From: Anthoceros angustus | Lineage: Eukaryota; Streptophyta; Anthocerotopsida; Anthocerotales; Anthocerotaceae | Direction of reading: 5' to 3' | DNA length: 64,000 bases | Assembly (NCBI GenBank): GCA_010909165.1 | Contig: MU008206.1 | Coordinates: 310,001-374,000, forward strand | Shown: in pieces, positions 38,600 to 50,868 of the stretch | Numbering within the stretch: position 1 is the stretch's first letter | How the letters are laid out: the number at the start of each line of letters is the position of its first letter | Made by a program: the position numbers and the translations under genes | Notes under the pieces: model-generated | What the model was told of the DNA's origin: nothing | Seen by the model: the letters and a program-made list of their open reading frames with translations, nothing else | Databases searched by the model: none

Positions 38600-40550
38600 T
38601 TTATAGCATGCATGCGGTTTGTCCTTCCACGTCACCAATAGCCAGGCTTCCGCCATGGCGCCCAAGAAGATGTTGTCCCCACCTATCACCTTATTGTGAC
38701 GCATCACCGTGAGGTTATGCCCCTACAAGATTGTGCGGAGGAGATTTGGTATGCCGGCTTATGCTTTTACGCCTCCATGTAAGGCACTTCCTACTCGTCA
38801 TCGTATGCACCTCGAAACTTCCGCCCTCCGTTCGATTCGCAATTTTCTTCTTCCCCTCACTTGCGTTGGGCAAGCTTTGCCACTTCCACCGCTTCCCTCC
38901 CTGCCTTCTGCAGGCACACGTTGCACATACAAACCAGCATGGCCATCATGAGTTATCCAGCGTTAATGGGTTTCCACCAAGCGACCATTTGCCTTACCTT
39001 CCCTCCGGTCCCTCCTCTTTTCTTACGCCCTTCTTGCTGGACATTTTCCTCTTAGTCCTCCTTCTTACATGCGGCGTGCCCTTGTCACTCGCCCACCGGC
39101 TGCCTCTACTCCTCCTCCCATTTTCCTCTTTCGCCTCCACCCTTTATCGCGGTGGCGTTGCCTCAACTGGGCTCCACTATGTGTCCATGCTCTCAAGATC
39201 CGAGGCTGCAAGATATGTGTCCGCACGAAATTAGGCACATCGCCCTCTTCAAGACCGCCTCCTGCCATGTTATCTCGCAGCTGCCCCCCACGCCCCGCCC
39301 CTCGGCCTCCATCTGCATTGGCCTTTGCCGATATCAAAGGCACCGCATGATGCCCTCTTAGTCCTCCTTCATTCTCTCTCCCCTCGACATCCGCCTCATG
39401 CTAGTTACGCGCCTTTTGCCCCCGCCCACCATGGCCGCTGGGTGATCCACCGTCTGCCCTCCGCCACCCGCCTCCTCCTAGTCCCCCGCTTTTTCTGTCC
39501 ATAGTGCACACAAGTGTGTTTCCTTCCCGGTGACGGAGTTGCCCCCTCCGTGCTCCACCACCCCCCGCCTCCACACTCCTTGTTCCCGCCTCCTCGGCCT
39601 CCTCCTCCTCCCAAGCCCCTTCCGCCCTCCACCTCCATACATGGCCGTCACCTTGCTGCCCTGCACTCCTCCACCTCTTTTCCATTATTTGCTTGCCCAC
39701 CACATGCCCCCGCCGCCCGCCTCCATCACACCATTCCTGTGCATGCAACTTCCACCAACCTGCGATCGTGGTGTCGCGGCACCACAATTACGCCCACACT
39801 GCCACTGCTTCCCCACCGCTGCCTCCCTCCTGCATGCTTCCTCATGACCGCGCCCTGCCTCCACTTCACCGCTACTTGTTCATCGCCTTTCCCCCCTTCC
39901 AAGTCCCATCGCCTCCTCCGCCACCCGCTCCTCCTAGTCCCCTGCGTTTTGGCTGTCCATAGTGCACACAAGTGTGTTTCCTTCACAGTGACGGTTCTTG
40001 CCCCCTCGTGCTCCACCACCGACTCCGCCCTCCACACTCCTTGTTCCCGCCTCCTCCCAAGCCCCTTCCGCCATCCCAACGGCCTCCACCCTCCATACAT
40101 GGCCGTCACCTTGCGGTCGGGCACTCCTCCACCTCTTTTCCATTATTTGCTTGCCCACCTCCACCTGCCCTCCGCCACCCGCCTCCATTGACACCATTCC
40201 GGGCATGCTTCCACCAACCTGCGATCGTGGTGTCGCATGAACCTTCACCATGTCGTTTCCCCCTCTGCCTCCCTCCTGCATGCTTCCTCTCGTGCTTCCC
40301 GTCTCCACTTCACGCTACTTGTTCGCCGTCGCCTTTCCCCCCTTCCAAGTCCGTTGTGCCCCCGCCTCCTCGGCCTCCTCCCTCCCAAGCCCCCTTCCGC
40401 CCCATCTGCATTCCTTGCTAGCATCTAGACGTCCACGTCGCCACCACGTGCACCACTGTTGCCTCCCACCCCTTCCTTCCGTCGCCTCGGAAAGGCCACC
40501 ATATCAGGATCCATCTCCAATTCAATGTCATTAAGCAAAATGGTCATTTC
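38600..40550. repeat. Pyrimidine-rich block with ~455-bp tandem duplication
   Basis: Plus strand is C/T-rich, giving long chance Pro/Ser/His ORFs in all frames. The segment starting GTCCATAGTGCACACAAGTG near 39499 and running through CTCCACACTCCTTGTTCCCG and CATACATGGCCGTCACCTTG recurs from about 39954, and parts recur a third time near 40320-40390. I do not regard the ORFs here as genes. Confidence 0.65.
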
Positions 40551-41208
40551 CCTTGTTCTCCTTGCAATGGCTTGAACCTATGGTGTCTTCTCATACACTC
40601 CCTGCCTTACCCGCTGTAGGAACTCAGGCACAGAACCCCCACTATCGCGGACCGCCCACAGAGGCTGCATGGAAATCGTCCTCTTCAACCTCCCATACTC
40701 TGCCTCTTCTTCCGTTGGAAACCGCCCATCTTGATTCTCAAACCTCACCACCCGGCCAGACGCCTCCCTTTCCCCATGGGTTTGGACCCATCCTCCCGTT
40801 TTGGCTAGCCTCTCTTTTGCTGCAATTTCTTGATGGCTCAAACCTCCCGTTCCTCTTCAGCTCCATCCGAGCCCATGCAAGGGCATCTTCTCACTCTTTG
40901 TCACCCACCATGCTCGGTTTCTTCCCATGTCCTCTGCTCCATTTCTCTAGCGTTGAGTTAGGGTTTTGTATTCTATATAAACTCTTTCTTCGGATGGTAT
41001 TGTCTTTTCCTGGGGTAGCTCCGAGGGCTGAGGTCCTTCCTTTAGCTGCGTCTTTGTTTTGTATTCCAAGGTTTCCCCATGTCCGGAGTCCGAGGTGCTG
41101 TCCAGTTTTGTAGCAGTTTGAAGGCGAATTTGCTGTTTGTTGTGATGCGAAGTTGTTACTTCCGAAAGCCAAGGTTGTTTGCCTCCGAAGGCCACGGTTG
41201 TCCGCTTC
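40551..41208. other. Intergenic with TATA box and 23-bp minisatellite
   Basis: TTCTATATAAACTC at about 40970 looks like a plant TATA box. At 41158-41213 a ~23-bp unit (TCCGAAGGCCA(C/A)GGTTG...) is repeated; its third copy is split by the copia insertion. Confidence 0.45.
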
Positions 41209-41213
41209 CGAAG
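41209..41213 (+). repeat. Target-site duplication, left (CGAAG)
   Basis: The five bases before the 5' LTR match the five bases after the 3' LTR (48241-48245). Confidence 0.9.
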
Positions 41214-41446
41214 TGATGAAATAGGTCACTATTAGGGCACTCTTCACTAGGGCACCTAGAACTTAATGATTTATTTATTTGGATAGGGCATTAAGTAGTT
41301 TAGGTAGTTTTCTTTAGTTGGTTACTTAATTGGTTATTTGTTACAACCACTTGGTTATAACCACTTTAGCCTTCTATATAAGGCATGTACTTTCTATCAA
41401 ATGTAATGCAACACATATTGCTTGAGCTTGTGTATGATTCTCATCA
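41214..41446 (+). repeat. 5' LTR of copia element
   Basis: Begins TGATGAAATAGG and ends TTCTCATCA. TATA box TCTATATAAGG lies at about 41374. Confidence 0.92.
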
Positions 41447-41457
41447 TGGTATCGAGC
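41447..41457 (+). other. Primer-binding site (tRNA-iMet type)
   Basis: TGGTATCGAGC directly after the LTR; close to the copia consensus TGGTATCAGAGC complementary to initiator tRNA-Met. Confidence 0.85.
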
Positions 41458-42223
41458 ACACTTGCTCTTTGTTTGTGCATCCTCATGCATCTAAGTAGCT
41501 TATCTAGGAGACACTTTCTAATCTAGCATTTGCCTAGATGGATTGTGTTTATCCTAGAATTGCTATCTTTGCATGCATTCTTTATGCTAACATTTCTCTT
41601 CTAACAATGCTTTTATGCACTAATTCTTTGTTCTTCCTCCATGGATTTGTGTTCCCTTAGAAGGAGAAGGCATAGAGTTAAGAAGAGAAGTAGTCTGCAA
41701 GACAACAAGAACAAATTAGGAGCCCAACACATAGAAGCAATAGAAGACAACAAGCTATAGAGGAGAGATAGTAGAAACCTCCTCTTGTATAGCAAACTTC
41801 ATTGCATCTATTTTAATTTCTAAACCGGATCAAGGGAAGTTTATCAAGCTAGCTAGACGTGATTTGCTAGAAGTTTTAGTCCAATTCACGTCAAGGCATT
41901 AGAATTAGCTCTCCAACATATCCCAAATTTGAATCGGTATTAGTACTCCTTTATCTTCTAGTCTGCAAGACAAAAATAGCATAGAAACTCTTAGATTTCA
42001 AGAAATTGATAGTCAATTAGCAACTCTTAGAATCCAATCCTTTGATCTTAAGGGAGAATTATCTGAATTAAGGACAAAATTGTCTATTCTCTCTAAGGTT
42101 GATAATGCGCAGAGATTTGAGAGCATGCTATCATCATCCGAATCGGTATGATGCAAGAGAAGAGTTTCGTGCATGCAATAGAAGATGAGAGGTCATCAGG
42201 CCTAGTCCTCTAAATCACCTACA

Positions 42224-43170
42224 ATGGCTGGAGTGATCAATAATGAAGAACAAACTGTTCCTAATTCCCCATTGGGTAATGATAATGCTAACACTTCATT
42301 GCATTATCATTATGGTGACGATTTGAAAGATAGATTCAATGGAAGGGATTATGACATCGGTCATTGAGAATGCGAGGAGCTTTGCGGCAAAGAGACCTTT
42401 GGGGCATCGTCGATGGATCAATTCCAAGGCCACACGCCCGATTTGAACGTGAACTTCAACCTTCCGGGCGCCCAGGCGAGAAGGCACAAGATTTATTGGT
42501 CGGTGGACTTTCTCAACATATGGTGAGACATGTCGCTGCAAAGACCTCCAAGGATATGTGGACTCACCTTGCTCAATTATATTCATCTCGAGATGTAATG
42601 AGTATTGTTGCGACTTCACGTAACTTCCGCAACCTCTCAATGAAGGAGTCCGACACCATCGAACATCATGTTAATGCATTTCGATTGGCACGATCCCATT
42701 TGGAATCTTCAACTGGCGTACCTATCTCAGAGATGGAGGCTTACGTCATTCTCTTATCTTCATTGCCACCTTCTTATAGGGCTTTCATTACAACTCAAAA
42801 TGCGATGCAATGTCGAAAAAGCTGCAGATGAAGATCCAAATGAAGAGCCGGACATCGTGTTTCCGAACTTATTGGAGCATTGCTACAGGAGGAGGCAAGC
42901 AGCGTCATCATCACTCCGAGCCAACAAGCGGCGGTGATGTATTCACAAAGGGGTAGAGGAAGAGGAGGCGAGGCCGAGGTTCTACTTTCCAGACCCCATA
43001 TCCTCGCATACTTTCCATGATGGAGAGGCATCTTCTTCAACACCGCAAGAGGTAACAAGAAGGCGGGATTATATGTAATTGGTGCGTAATCCCAAATCAC
43101 ATGGAAAAGGATTGTCGTAAGAAGAAGAATGGGAACCTCGCAAGGAGGCCCCACACAGCTAACATTGCGT
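42224..43170 (+). pseudogene. copia gag with zinc knuckle (frameshifted)
   Basis: Starts ATGGCTGGAG at 42224, with an early stop and a frame change near 42365. The UBN2-type gag core is seen in DLLVGGLSQHMVRHVAAKTS, SKDMWTHLAQLYSSRDVMSI and LSMKESDTIEHHVNAF. A CCHC knuckle (CNWCVIPNHMEKDC) lies at about 43072-43113. Confidence 0.88.
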
Positions 43171-43211
43171 GAAGAAACAATCTTCCTCAACTCCAGCAGT
43201 GCTCACTGTGC

Positions 43212-46200
43212 TTGGCTTCTTCCAAGCCCTCCAATACCTCATGGTACTTAGACAGTGGAGCTACTTCACATATTTGTTACAACAGAAACTCTTTTGAGTC
43301 TTACTCACCAGCCACAGGACATCAGTCTGTCCTCCTGGGAGATGATCACAACCTACCCATTGCGGGTGTTGGTTCAGTTGTATTCAAGTGTGATTCAGGT
43401 CAGGTTCTTCATCTTCATCACGTCCTCCATGTTCCTTCAATGTGCAAGAATCTAGTATCAGCTGCAAGTCTTTGTCAAGAACACACTCTGCAGGTGATCC
43501 TTTATGCAGATAGTTGTCTTCTCTCTTTCATAAGTGATAGAAACTATACAATCTGCAGCACTTTAGATGATGGTCTCTATAGATTGTCGACAAGTGGGAG
43601 CCACCCATTCGCTAATGTTGCCATTCCAAACCCAAATGACACCTACCCAAACCATGCTTTGGCATTGTCGCCTTGGTCATCCTAATAGTCAAAAATTAAT
43701 CCAAATGTCTAAGGGAGCTTTATATAGAACCCTTGCCTTGCAAAGGTTGAACACCTACCTTGGTGCGAATCTTGTGTCCTCACTAAACGACATCAAGAGC
43801 CTTTCAAAATAAATCTCCACAAAGGGCCAAGTCACCTTTAGAGATAGTGCACATGACATTGTGGACCCTTGTCTACACCCTCCTTTAGTGGTAGTAGATA
43901 TTTTTGACCTTCACGGATGATTTCTCTCGTTTTGTCTTTTCCTACATCCTGAAAAACAAGAGTGATGCCTTTCACTTCTTCAAGGACTACATGAAATGGG
44001 CTGAGAGACTTACAGATCACAAACTCAAGACCTTACGTTCCGACAATGGTGGAGAGTTTACATCTCTTTTGAGGATTTTGTCGAGTGAAGGTATAGCTCA
44101 ACAACTTGATTGTCTACACTCCTCAACAAAATGGCGTAGCCGAGAACAAGAATCTACGCCTCCAAGAGATCACAGGTTGCTTATTGGTACAAGCTAAGTT
44201 ATCTAAGGCTTATTGGGCGAGGCCCTCCTAGACAACCTATCTCATGAATCGATTGCCTACATCAGTTCAAGGTATGACTCCATATGAAGCATTCATTGGC
44301 AAGAAGCCTTCTATTGACCACCTTCAATTTTTGGATCCCCACATATGTTTTTATTCCCAAAGCATTGCGTAAGAAGTTGGATCCCAAAGCGGCTAAGTAC
44401 ACTTTCATTGGCTACAAGGTATCAAAGGGTACAAATTGTTCAACCCTTCTACAAGGCAACTTTTATACGCCGAGTGTTACTTTTCATGAGTCTTACCTCT
44501 TTTCCCCCAGTGGGAGTGATAGGCTTGGTCCTCCTCTTGATGAGACCATTGACCCTTCTTATTTTGATGAATCTTGATTATTTCACTCCATTTCCCATTC
44601 ACGCTTCTCGTGTTCCTTTAGTTGAACCTATTATGCGGAGGAGGAGTTAGCATCTATTCCACAACTGGTACAACTCAGCAACGAACGATGTTGACATCCC
44701 AGAGGCGCCGGTTGACACTCATGATGATGAGTTTGATGACCCTCGGAGGATGACATTGTGGAGCCAGATCCCGCGTTGATCCCGCTCCCTGGATGATGCA
44801 CTGCACAAAGGTACAACCTTAGATCCCGACCTACTATCTCAGTCCTGCAGTTGGAAGGAACCTCCTTTAGGATACCTAGCTGTTTTGATGATCCTATACC
44901 CCTATATCACTTTATTCTCAAGCTGTCTACAAGGCAACTATAGACCCGGAAGAACCTCTTACCTTAAAACAAGCTTTCTCTTCTCGAAAAGACTTATGGA
45001 AGGTAGTCGAGATTCGAATATAATTCCCTAGTTAATAACTCTACATGGGAATTGGTCAAACCACCTAGGGGTAGGAAGATAGTAACCAGCAAATGGGTAT
45101 TCAAAATTAAAAGAAAAGGAGATGGTTCTATAGAAAGGTATAAGGCACGCCTAGTAGCGAGGTTTTACACAAATTCTGGTCTAGATTACATACCTTGGGC
45201 CACTTATGCCCCAGAGCCAAATTTGCCACACTTGAATGATATTTGCCTTATGTGCCCAACATGATCTTGAACTCCACATGATGGATGTTAAGACAGATAT
45301 ATTTGTATGGCGCTGCAAGAGGAAATATACATGAGACAACCCGAGGTTACAAGTCAAAGGCAAAGAAGATTGGGTATGCCGACTCATCAAAGGTTTGTAT
45401 GGCCTTAAGCGGTCGAGCAAGAATTGGAACTTAACCATACATGTACAACTTATTGGGAGAGGATTTAAGCAAAGCCGGTGATGCTTGTATGTACATCCTA
45501 ATATCCGCAATGATATATTTTATCTTCTACTTTATGTTGATGATGTTTTTATGGCAACAAACTCCCTTACTCTCCTAGCGAAACTAAAGCATGGCTTAGG
45601 ACTCTATTTGAGATGTCCGATCTAGGAGAAATGACATATGCACTTGGTGTTAATATTATACGAAATAGAGGTAATAAGACTCTAAGTATAGTTCAAACCA
45701 AGTATATTAAGGAGAGTTTAGCTAAATTTGGACTTGAGGATGCAAAGCACACCCACACCTTTTGCAAGTGGTGTTAGGCTTACCTCGATATGAGTCCCAA
45801 AACAATTGAAGAAAAGCTAGAAATGTCGTTCCATACCGACATCTTTGTTGGCACTCTAATATATTTATGCAATTTTACGAGACCGGATATATCTTTTGAA
45901 GTCGCCTCGCTCACAATTCTTGGAGAACCACGGGCGTGAGCCTTTGGATGTCTGTTAAGCGTATATTCGTACCTTAAAGGCACTATGTACAGGATCGATG
46001 TTCAAGCATACAGCATCAACACATTAACTCTAACGGCATATCGATGCCGATTATCTTTGGTGACCCGATACGAAAATCGTATCGGTATGTATTACTCTTG
46101 GAGGAGCACCAATATCTGGTCAAGTAAGAAACAACCTACTATAGCTTTATCTGAGTGTGGTACTAACCTCGGTCTAAAGACATAGTGTGGTCTAGGTTAG

Positions 46201-46480
46201 TTTTGAGTGAACTTCACCATCCTCAACTTAAGCCTACATCTTTGTTTAGTGATAGCGGGTGCCATGCACTTGCAGAAATCCTGTTTTCATTCTAGAACTA
46301 AACATATAGCTGTTGAGTATCACTACATAAGGGAAAAGTTAGAAGATCAAACCATAAATATTAGTTATGTTCAAACTTTAGACAATGTCGATTTATTAAC
46401 AAAGTCATTGGGAATTGAGTTACATAGGAAACACATGAAATGTTTGGGTATAATGGACACGTCCAAACCTTTAACCTAAT
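43212..46480 (+). pseudogene. copia pol: protease, integrase, RT, RNase H (frameshifted)
   Basis: Protease: SWYLDSGATSHIC near 43233. Integrase: HCRLGHPNSQKLIQMSK in a shifted frame at about 43670, then FTDDFSRFVFSYILKNKSDA and LRSDNGGEF. RT: KPPRGRKIVTSKWVFKIKRK and the catalytic LLLYVDDVF at about 45523-45549. RNase H end: HIAVEYHYIREKLEDQ and TLDNVDLLTKSLG. Frameshifts around 43680, 43900, 44150 and 45200 break the polyprotein. Confidence 0.9.
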
Positions 46481-46489
46481 ACTCACCCT

Positions 46490-48004
46490 AGCGCCTTAGG
46501 GCCGATTTAAGATAACCTTAAAATCTTAGCCCATATTGTTTTTATTTTTCACAAACTTATTTCTTCTTCTATCTCAAAATATTGTCTTTTCCTTGTTCCT
46601 CATAGACGGTCAACATAGAACCTGGAATATTTTATATTAAAAATAAAATAATATTTAAGCAGTATTTATGATTAAAACAATAAATTCCTTAGCACCAAAG
46701 GCACTTACGGAAAATATGTTTGATATGTCCTGGAAATTCCTATGGGAGACTTGCTATTTTATCATGTGGATGGTAGTTTCCTCACATAACATATGAGTAT
46801 GGGACATCCACCTTGCTAGGGCCTCCTTTTGTCAATACAACTACAGCTTTATCATAATCACCTAATGGGAGATATTCAGATCGTAAAAGCCTATACTCTT
46901 CACTTCATTAGGCTGACCAGGATAGTTGTAGTCTTACACTTAGGAAACAAGGATTTACAAGGTTAGAACAATAAGCCACAAATTGAAAAGGAAACAAAAC
47001 TAGAAACTCGAAATTAGGAATCAACATATACCTTTTTCATTTTCCTTTCCTTTCCTTTCTTCTTTTCCTTTCCATCCTTCTTCCTCTTTTCTTCTCTCCT
47101 TCATCCTCCACCGCATCGCCAGAGCCACCAACACCAAAGGAAGGGATGGTCGACACTTCAAAGTCGGCCATCCCCCTCACCACAACTTGCCTCCATTCCG
47201 CTAGAGCTTGATGAGGGAAGGAGGGTAGGAGGCGGGAGGGAGGCCCCATGATACCGCAATGCGCATTTTTCTTTCCTAGGCCTTTCTTCACACATTGAAG
47301 TTGGGGCCCTCTCTCCTAATTTCATGACAAGAATGAACACACAGAACATGGCTTCCTTATACCGAGCAAGAGATTGGAGATCATCGTCAAGTTCGGTTTC
47401 GAGCCTTCTTCTTCCGAGGACTCCAAGATGATATGTCTTCTCCTCGGATTTCGGTGTTTGAGAGCTGGTGTGAGAGAGCGAGAATTTCTTTGAAGATTCA
47501 TTAGGCGGGAGAAGCGGAAGATTTCGGAGAAAGATGCCCAGAATCTCCCATGGGCATCCCTCTCCTGCAGGACGCCCTCACGGATTGAGGGCGCGGGCGC
47601 CCGGCGCGCCCGCGGGCGCCGCGCGGCCGCGCCTTCTGGCGCCCGCCACGGCGCGCCCGGCGCGGGAGGGGCGCCTGGCGCCTCGCCGCCGCCTGCGGTT
47701 TGATGAGGGAAGGAGGTAGGAGCGGAAGGCATGTCGATTCCCCCGTACATGGGCATGTGATGCCCATGGATGGTTAATAACCATCCATTTACTTTGATAA
47801 ATAGTTATTTTCCTTTTATAAATTGCTATTTTCCTTTTAAGCTCAATTATGAATATGCTTAATTTTCAACTTAAGTTCCCTTTTACTTAATGCTTTTAAG
47901 CTCACTTGACTTTAGAACTAGTTTTCAGTTCTAGGCATATTTTGACTTATTTTGAAGCTAGAGTAATTCTCTATCATCACACCCTAGTTCATAGTGAGTG
48001 GGAG
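46490..48004. other. Non-pol internal segment of the copia element
   Basis: Between RNase H and the 3' LTR. It includes a very GC-rich core (47580-47700, GGCGCCCGGCGCGCCC-like) inside otherwise AT-rich DNA. GATGAGGGAAGGAGG occurs twice (about 47210 and 47702). An antisense ORF of 144 codons (47756-47322) spans it. It may be captured host sequence. A purine stretch GTGAGTGGGAG at 47994-48004 is the polypurine tract. Confidence 0.6.
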
Positions 48005-48240
48005 TGATGAAATAGGTCACTATTAGGGCACTCTTCACTAGGGCACCTAGAACTTAATGATTTATTTATTTGGATAGGGCATTAAGTAGTTTAGGTAGTT
48101 TCTTTAGTTGGTTACTTAAGTGGTTATTTGTTACAACCACTAGGTGGTTATAACCACTTCTAGCCTTCTATATAAGGCATGTACTTTCTATCAAATGTAA
48201 TGCAACACATATTGCTTGAGCTTGTGTATGATTCTCATCA
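48005..48240 (+). repeat. 3' LTR of copia element
   Basis: Same sequence as the 5' LTR except for small indels (for example ACTAGGTGG against ACTTGG) and one or two base changes. Confidence 0.92.
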
Positions 48241-48245
48241 CGAAG
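48241..48245 (+). repeat. Target-site duplication, right (CGAAG)
   Basis: Matches 41209-41213 exactly. Confidence 0.9.
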
Positions 48246-50350
48246 GCCAAGGTTTGCTCAGCTTAAAGGCCGATGTCTGTTTGTTTTCTGAGTGTCTTGG
48301 TCGTTTTGTGCGGCGCTTTTCTCCGCTCTTTTTCGCTACTCTTGCCTTGTATGCGCTCTTCTCTTTAGGTTTGTGTGTCTTGTAGTTTGTTACATTGTTG
48401 CGTTTCATGGCGGTTGTTGAGTTGGTGTTGAGTTTGTTTTGTACGCCTCTTTTTCCGCTCCAGCCGTTGATGACCTTACTTGAGCGGTTGTTTATGTGTG
48501 TTCAGTCTATTGCAATGAGGTGCAGTTAAGCTCTTGTGTGAAGTCATTTCCTATCGTTTTCTGTGTCTTTTCTCATTACGCATGTTGTGTCTTTGTCTTC
48601 TTATTACTTCCTCGAAACCAATATAAAAACCGTAAGGCCTGCTGGAGGCTAGTAGGGAGTTTTGAAGTTCTTGGTTGGACATTGAAGTATGAGCGCATGT
48701 TTCATTTACACTCACGTCTGCGACTTGCGATTGTTTAGATGGATAATTGGTCTTTATCTTTTCTTTGTTTTGTTGGAGTTTTTCGCCGTGTTCACGATGA
48801 TCATCTTCAGTCGCCGTAAGTCTTCTTATTTTGTTGCTACCGCGTTTCTGGATACATAAAGAAGTTTCCATCTTTATCTCCTATTTTTGTTTCAGTTGTC
48901 GCCTTGTGTTCGTCCATCGTAGAACATAGAGTTTTATGTATGTTCTTTGTCCAGTTTGTGAAGGTTTCTGTTATTTGTTTCGTTTAACATTTGGCTTGAT
49001 TGTCCTCGGAAGATGTTATGCATCTTCCTGTGAGTTTCCTGATCTTTCTTTCAGTTTCTCACCTCCGTATGTTTCGATGCAGGGGTTTGCCGGAAGCTTG
49101 AAAAGGATCGGACTTAACTGAATGTATACTCTGGAAAGTAATAACTGGTACGATCGTTTTTTGTTTGGTTGTGTCTTCCGTTTAGGGCTTTCAAGCCTCA
49201 CCATTGATTTCCCGTGTTGTCTGTCCATTGTATAGCTTTGCAGTCTTTTGGTTGTGTCGTTACTCTTACCTTTGTGTTGGTTCTGTTTTCTTCTCAGTTC
49301 ATAAGTTTGCTTATCTCCGGCATTCATTGTCTTGTAGACTAGCAATAAAGTTTTGTCAGCTTTGTAGCTTCCTTTCAGTTAATTATTTCCAGTATGTTTT
49401 GTCATGCAGAAGAGTTTGGGCGGCTTGAAGAATATCCGGTCGTAACTGGATAATACTGCAGGAAGTAATTATGGTGCGATTTCATTCTTTGTTTCCAACT
49501 GTTTGTTTGACTGTGTGTCATTTCAGGACTTCATTATATATAGTTTCTTTGTTTTGTTTGTGGCGTTTTCAGAGTTTGCTGTTAGCTTTGTTTGGTGCTT
49601 TTCGATTGCTTGTATGTCTTGGCGGCGAGGAGAGTGTGGGGGCTTGAACAAGATCACGAAGAAACACGAAAGCATCGATGAAACGTGGTATGTTTTCATC
49701 TTTGTGTCAAAGTGTGTGTCATTTCGGGACTTCATTATATATAGTTTCTTTGTTTTGTCATGCGAGAAGTAATTATGGTGCGATTTCATTCTTTGTTAGC
49801 TTTGTTTTGTTGTTTGACCTTTACACGTTGTGTGGTACATTCCTGTCTTGCATTTTGACTTGTCGATATACATTATGCTTCTATTTCTTAATTTTTTCGT
49901 GCTTAATTTATGTTTTCTATGCAGGTTTTAGAGGTAGTAGCGGGGATCAATCTTATCTGGTATTTACTCTACATTATTTTAATTTGTATTTCATGCCATT
50001 ACGGATGTCAGAAATTACAAAGAAAAGGTTTCTTTGTTGGTTTTTGTATATCCCGGATCCGCATGAATGGTATTTACTGAATATGTTTTCTTTGCGGTTA
50101 GCGATTTGGTGGGATTTCTAGAATGAGCTTTCATCTAGATGTACAGTATTCACTTGAGTCAATTTTTTCTACCGCACGGTTTCAACATTTATGGTGGATA
50201 CATTTCACCCGACATGCCATGTTTTCTACTCTATTGTAATAAATTTTACTATATTGAGTAAAAAAAATGACCAAGTGGTCAATTCTCTCTCTAGAAATCT
50301 ACCCTCTAGCCCCCGAAAAAAAATCGAGCTAGCGTGAGGCCCAGACGAGG
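48246..50350 (+). other. T-rich region with repeated exon-like modules
   Basis: No coding frame recognised. Three 50-60-bp segments share GG(G/C)...CTTGAA(A/G/C)A(A/G)GAT and end at GTAAT or GTATG. They start near 49080, 49408 and 49625; the first two follow ATGCAG. GTGTGTCATTTC(A/G)GGACTTC recurs at 49514 and 49716, and AAGTAATTATGGTGCGATTTC at 49463 and 49768. It could be a noncoding spliced transcript or simply an old repeat array. Confidence 0.35.
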
Positions 50351-50835
50351 CCGCGACTTTACGTGGTATTTTGGCCCTTTGCGGTACTCAGTGGTTACTC
50401 TCCAACAACCGCCAACCATTTCTCCCATGTTTGCCTTCCAGATGTGAGCGGCGCGCGGAGGAAGAATCCATTCGGTGTCGTCGTCAATTTTTTCTACCGA
50501 TGGTGTCTGTTGGTGGCGAAACCAGCGCCTCCACGAGCGGGTGTTAGAGTGTTGTTGCAGACCAGCAGTTCCTATGAGGACGGTGGCGGCTACCCGGTCC
50601 CACTACGGGTCACCTGCAGACATTGCGAGAAGAGGGCCGGAGGAGATCCACTTTGAGGGAGCGTGGGTGGGCGTCCCTCGAGGCATCATCGCCAATTGGT
50701 GGCCAACCCTTCTTGAGTGGCATCCGCTTGCCACTCCCAAAGCCTCTGCGTGGTTCCACGGGGAGGTGGGATAAGGGTTTCTTTGAGGGAGCCTAGAGGT
50801 GAGGACTCTAGCAAGGAGGAGGGAGGAACAGGATA

Positions 50836-50868
50836 ATATTTGAAGCGGCTCAATATACAAAGCCGCTT
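50836..50868. repeat. Hairpin AAGCGGCT...AGCCGCTT
   Basis: GAAGCGGCT CAATATACAA AGCCGCTTC forms a perfect 9-bp stem with a 10-base loop. A diverged copy of the left arm and loop lies at 36306-36340, so it may be the end of a small dispersed element. Confidence 0.5.

Larger units (their letters stand above)
41214..48240 (+). mobile_element. Near-complete Ty1/copia LTR retrotransposon
   Basis: 7.0-kb element bounded by 233- and 236-bp LTRs and a perfect CGAAG target duplication. Order gag, protease, integrase, RT, RNase H marks it as copia. Coding regions carry several frameshifts and stops, so it is non-autonomous now, although the LTRs differ by only one or two substitutions and three small indels. 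About 1.5 kb of non-pol sequence lies between RNase H and the 3' LTR. Confidence 0.95.

Noticed and set aside
39065-40534. Pro/Ser/His-rich ORFs up to 225 codons
   Set aside because: All frames are open because of C/T bias and internal duplication; no domain or splice pattern is seen.
40553-41113. 186-codon plus-strand ORF
   Set aside because: No motif; low-complexity Ser/Pro/Leu composition expected from the pyrimidine-rich strand.
48440-48490. C/D-box snoRNA-like TGATGA within a CCGCTC...GAGCGG stem
   Set aside because: No D box (CTGA) at a suitable distance.
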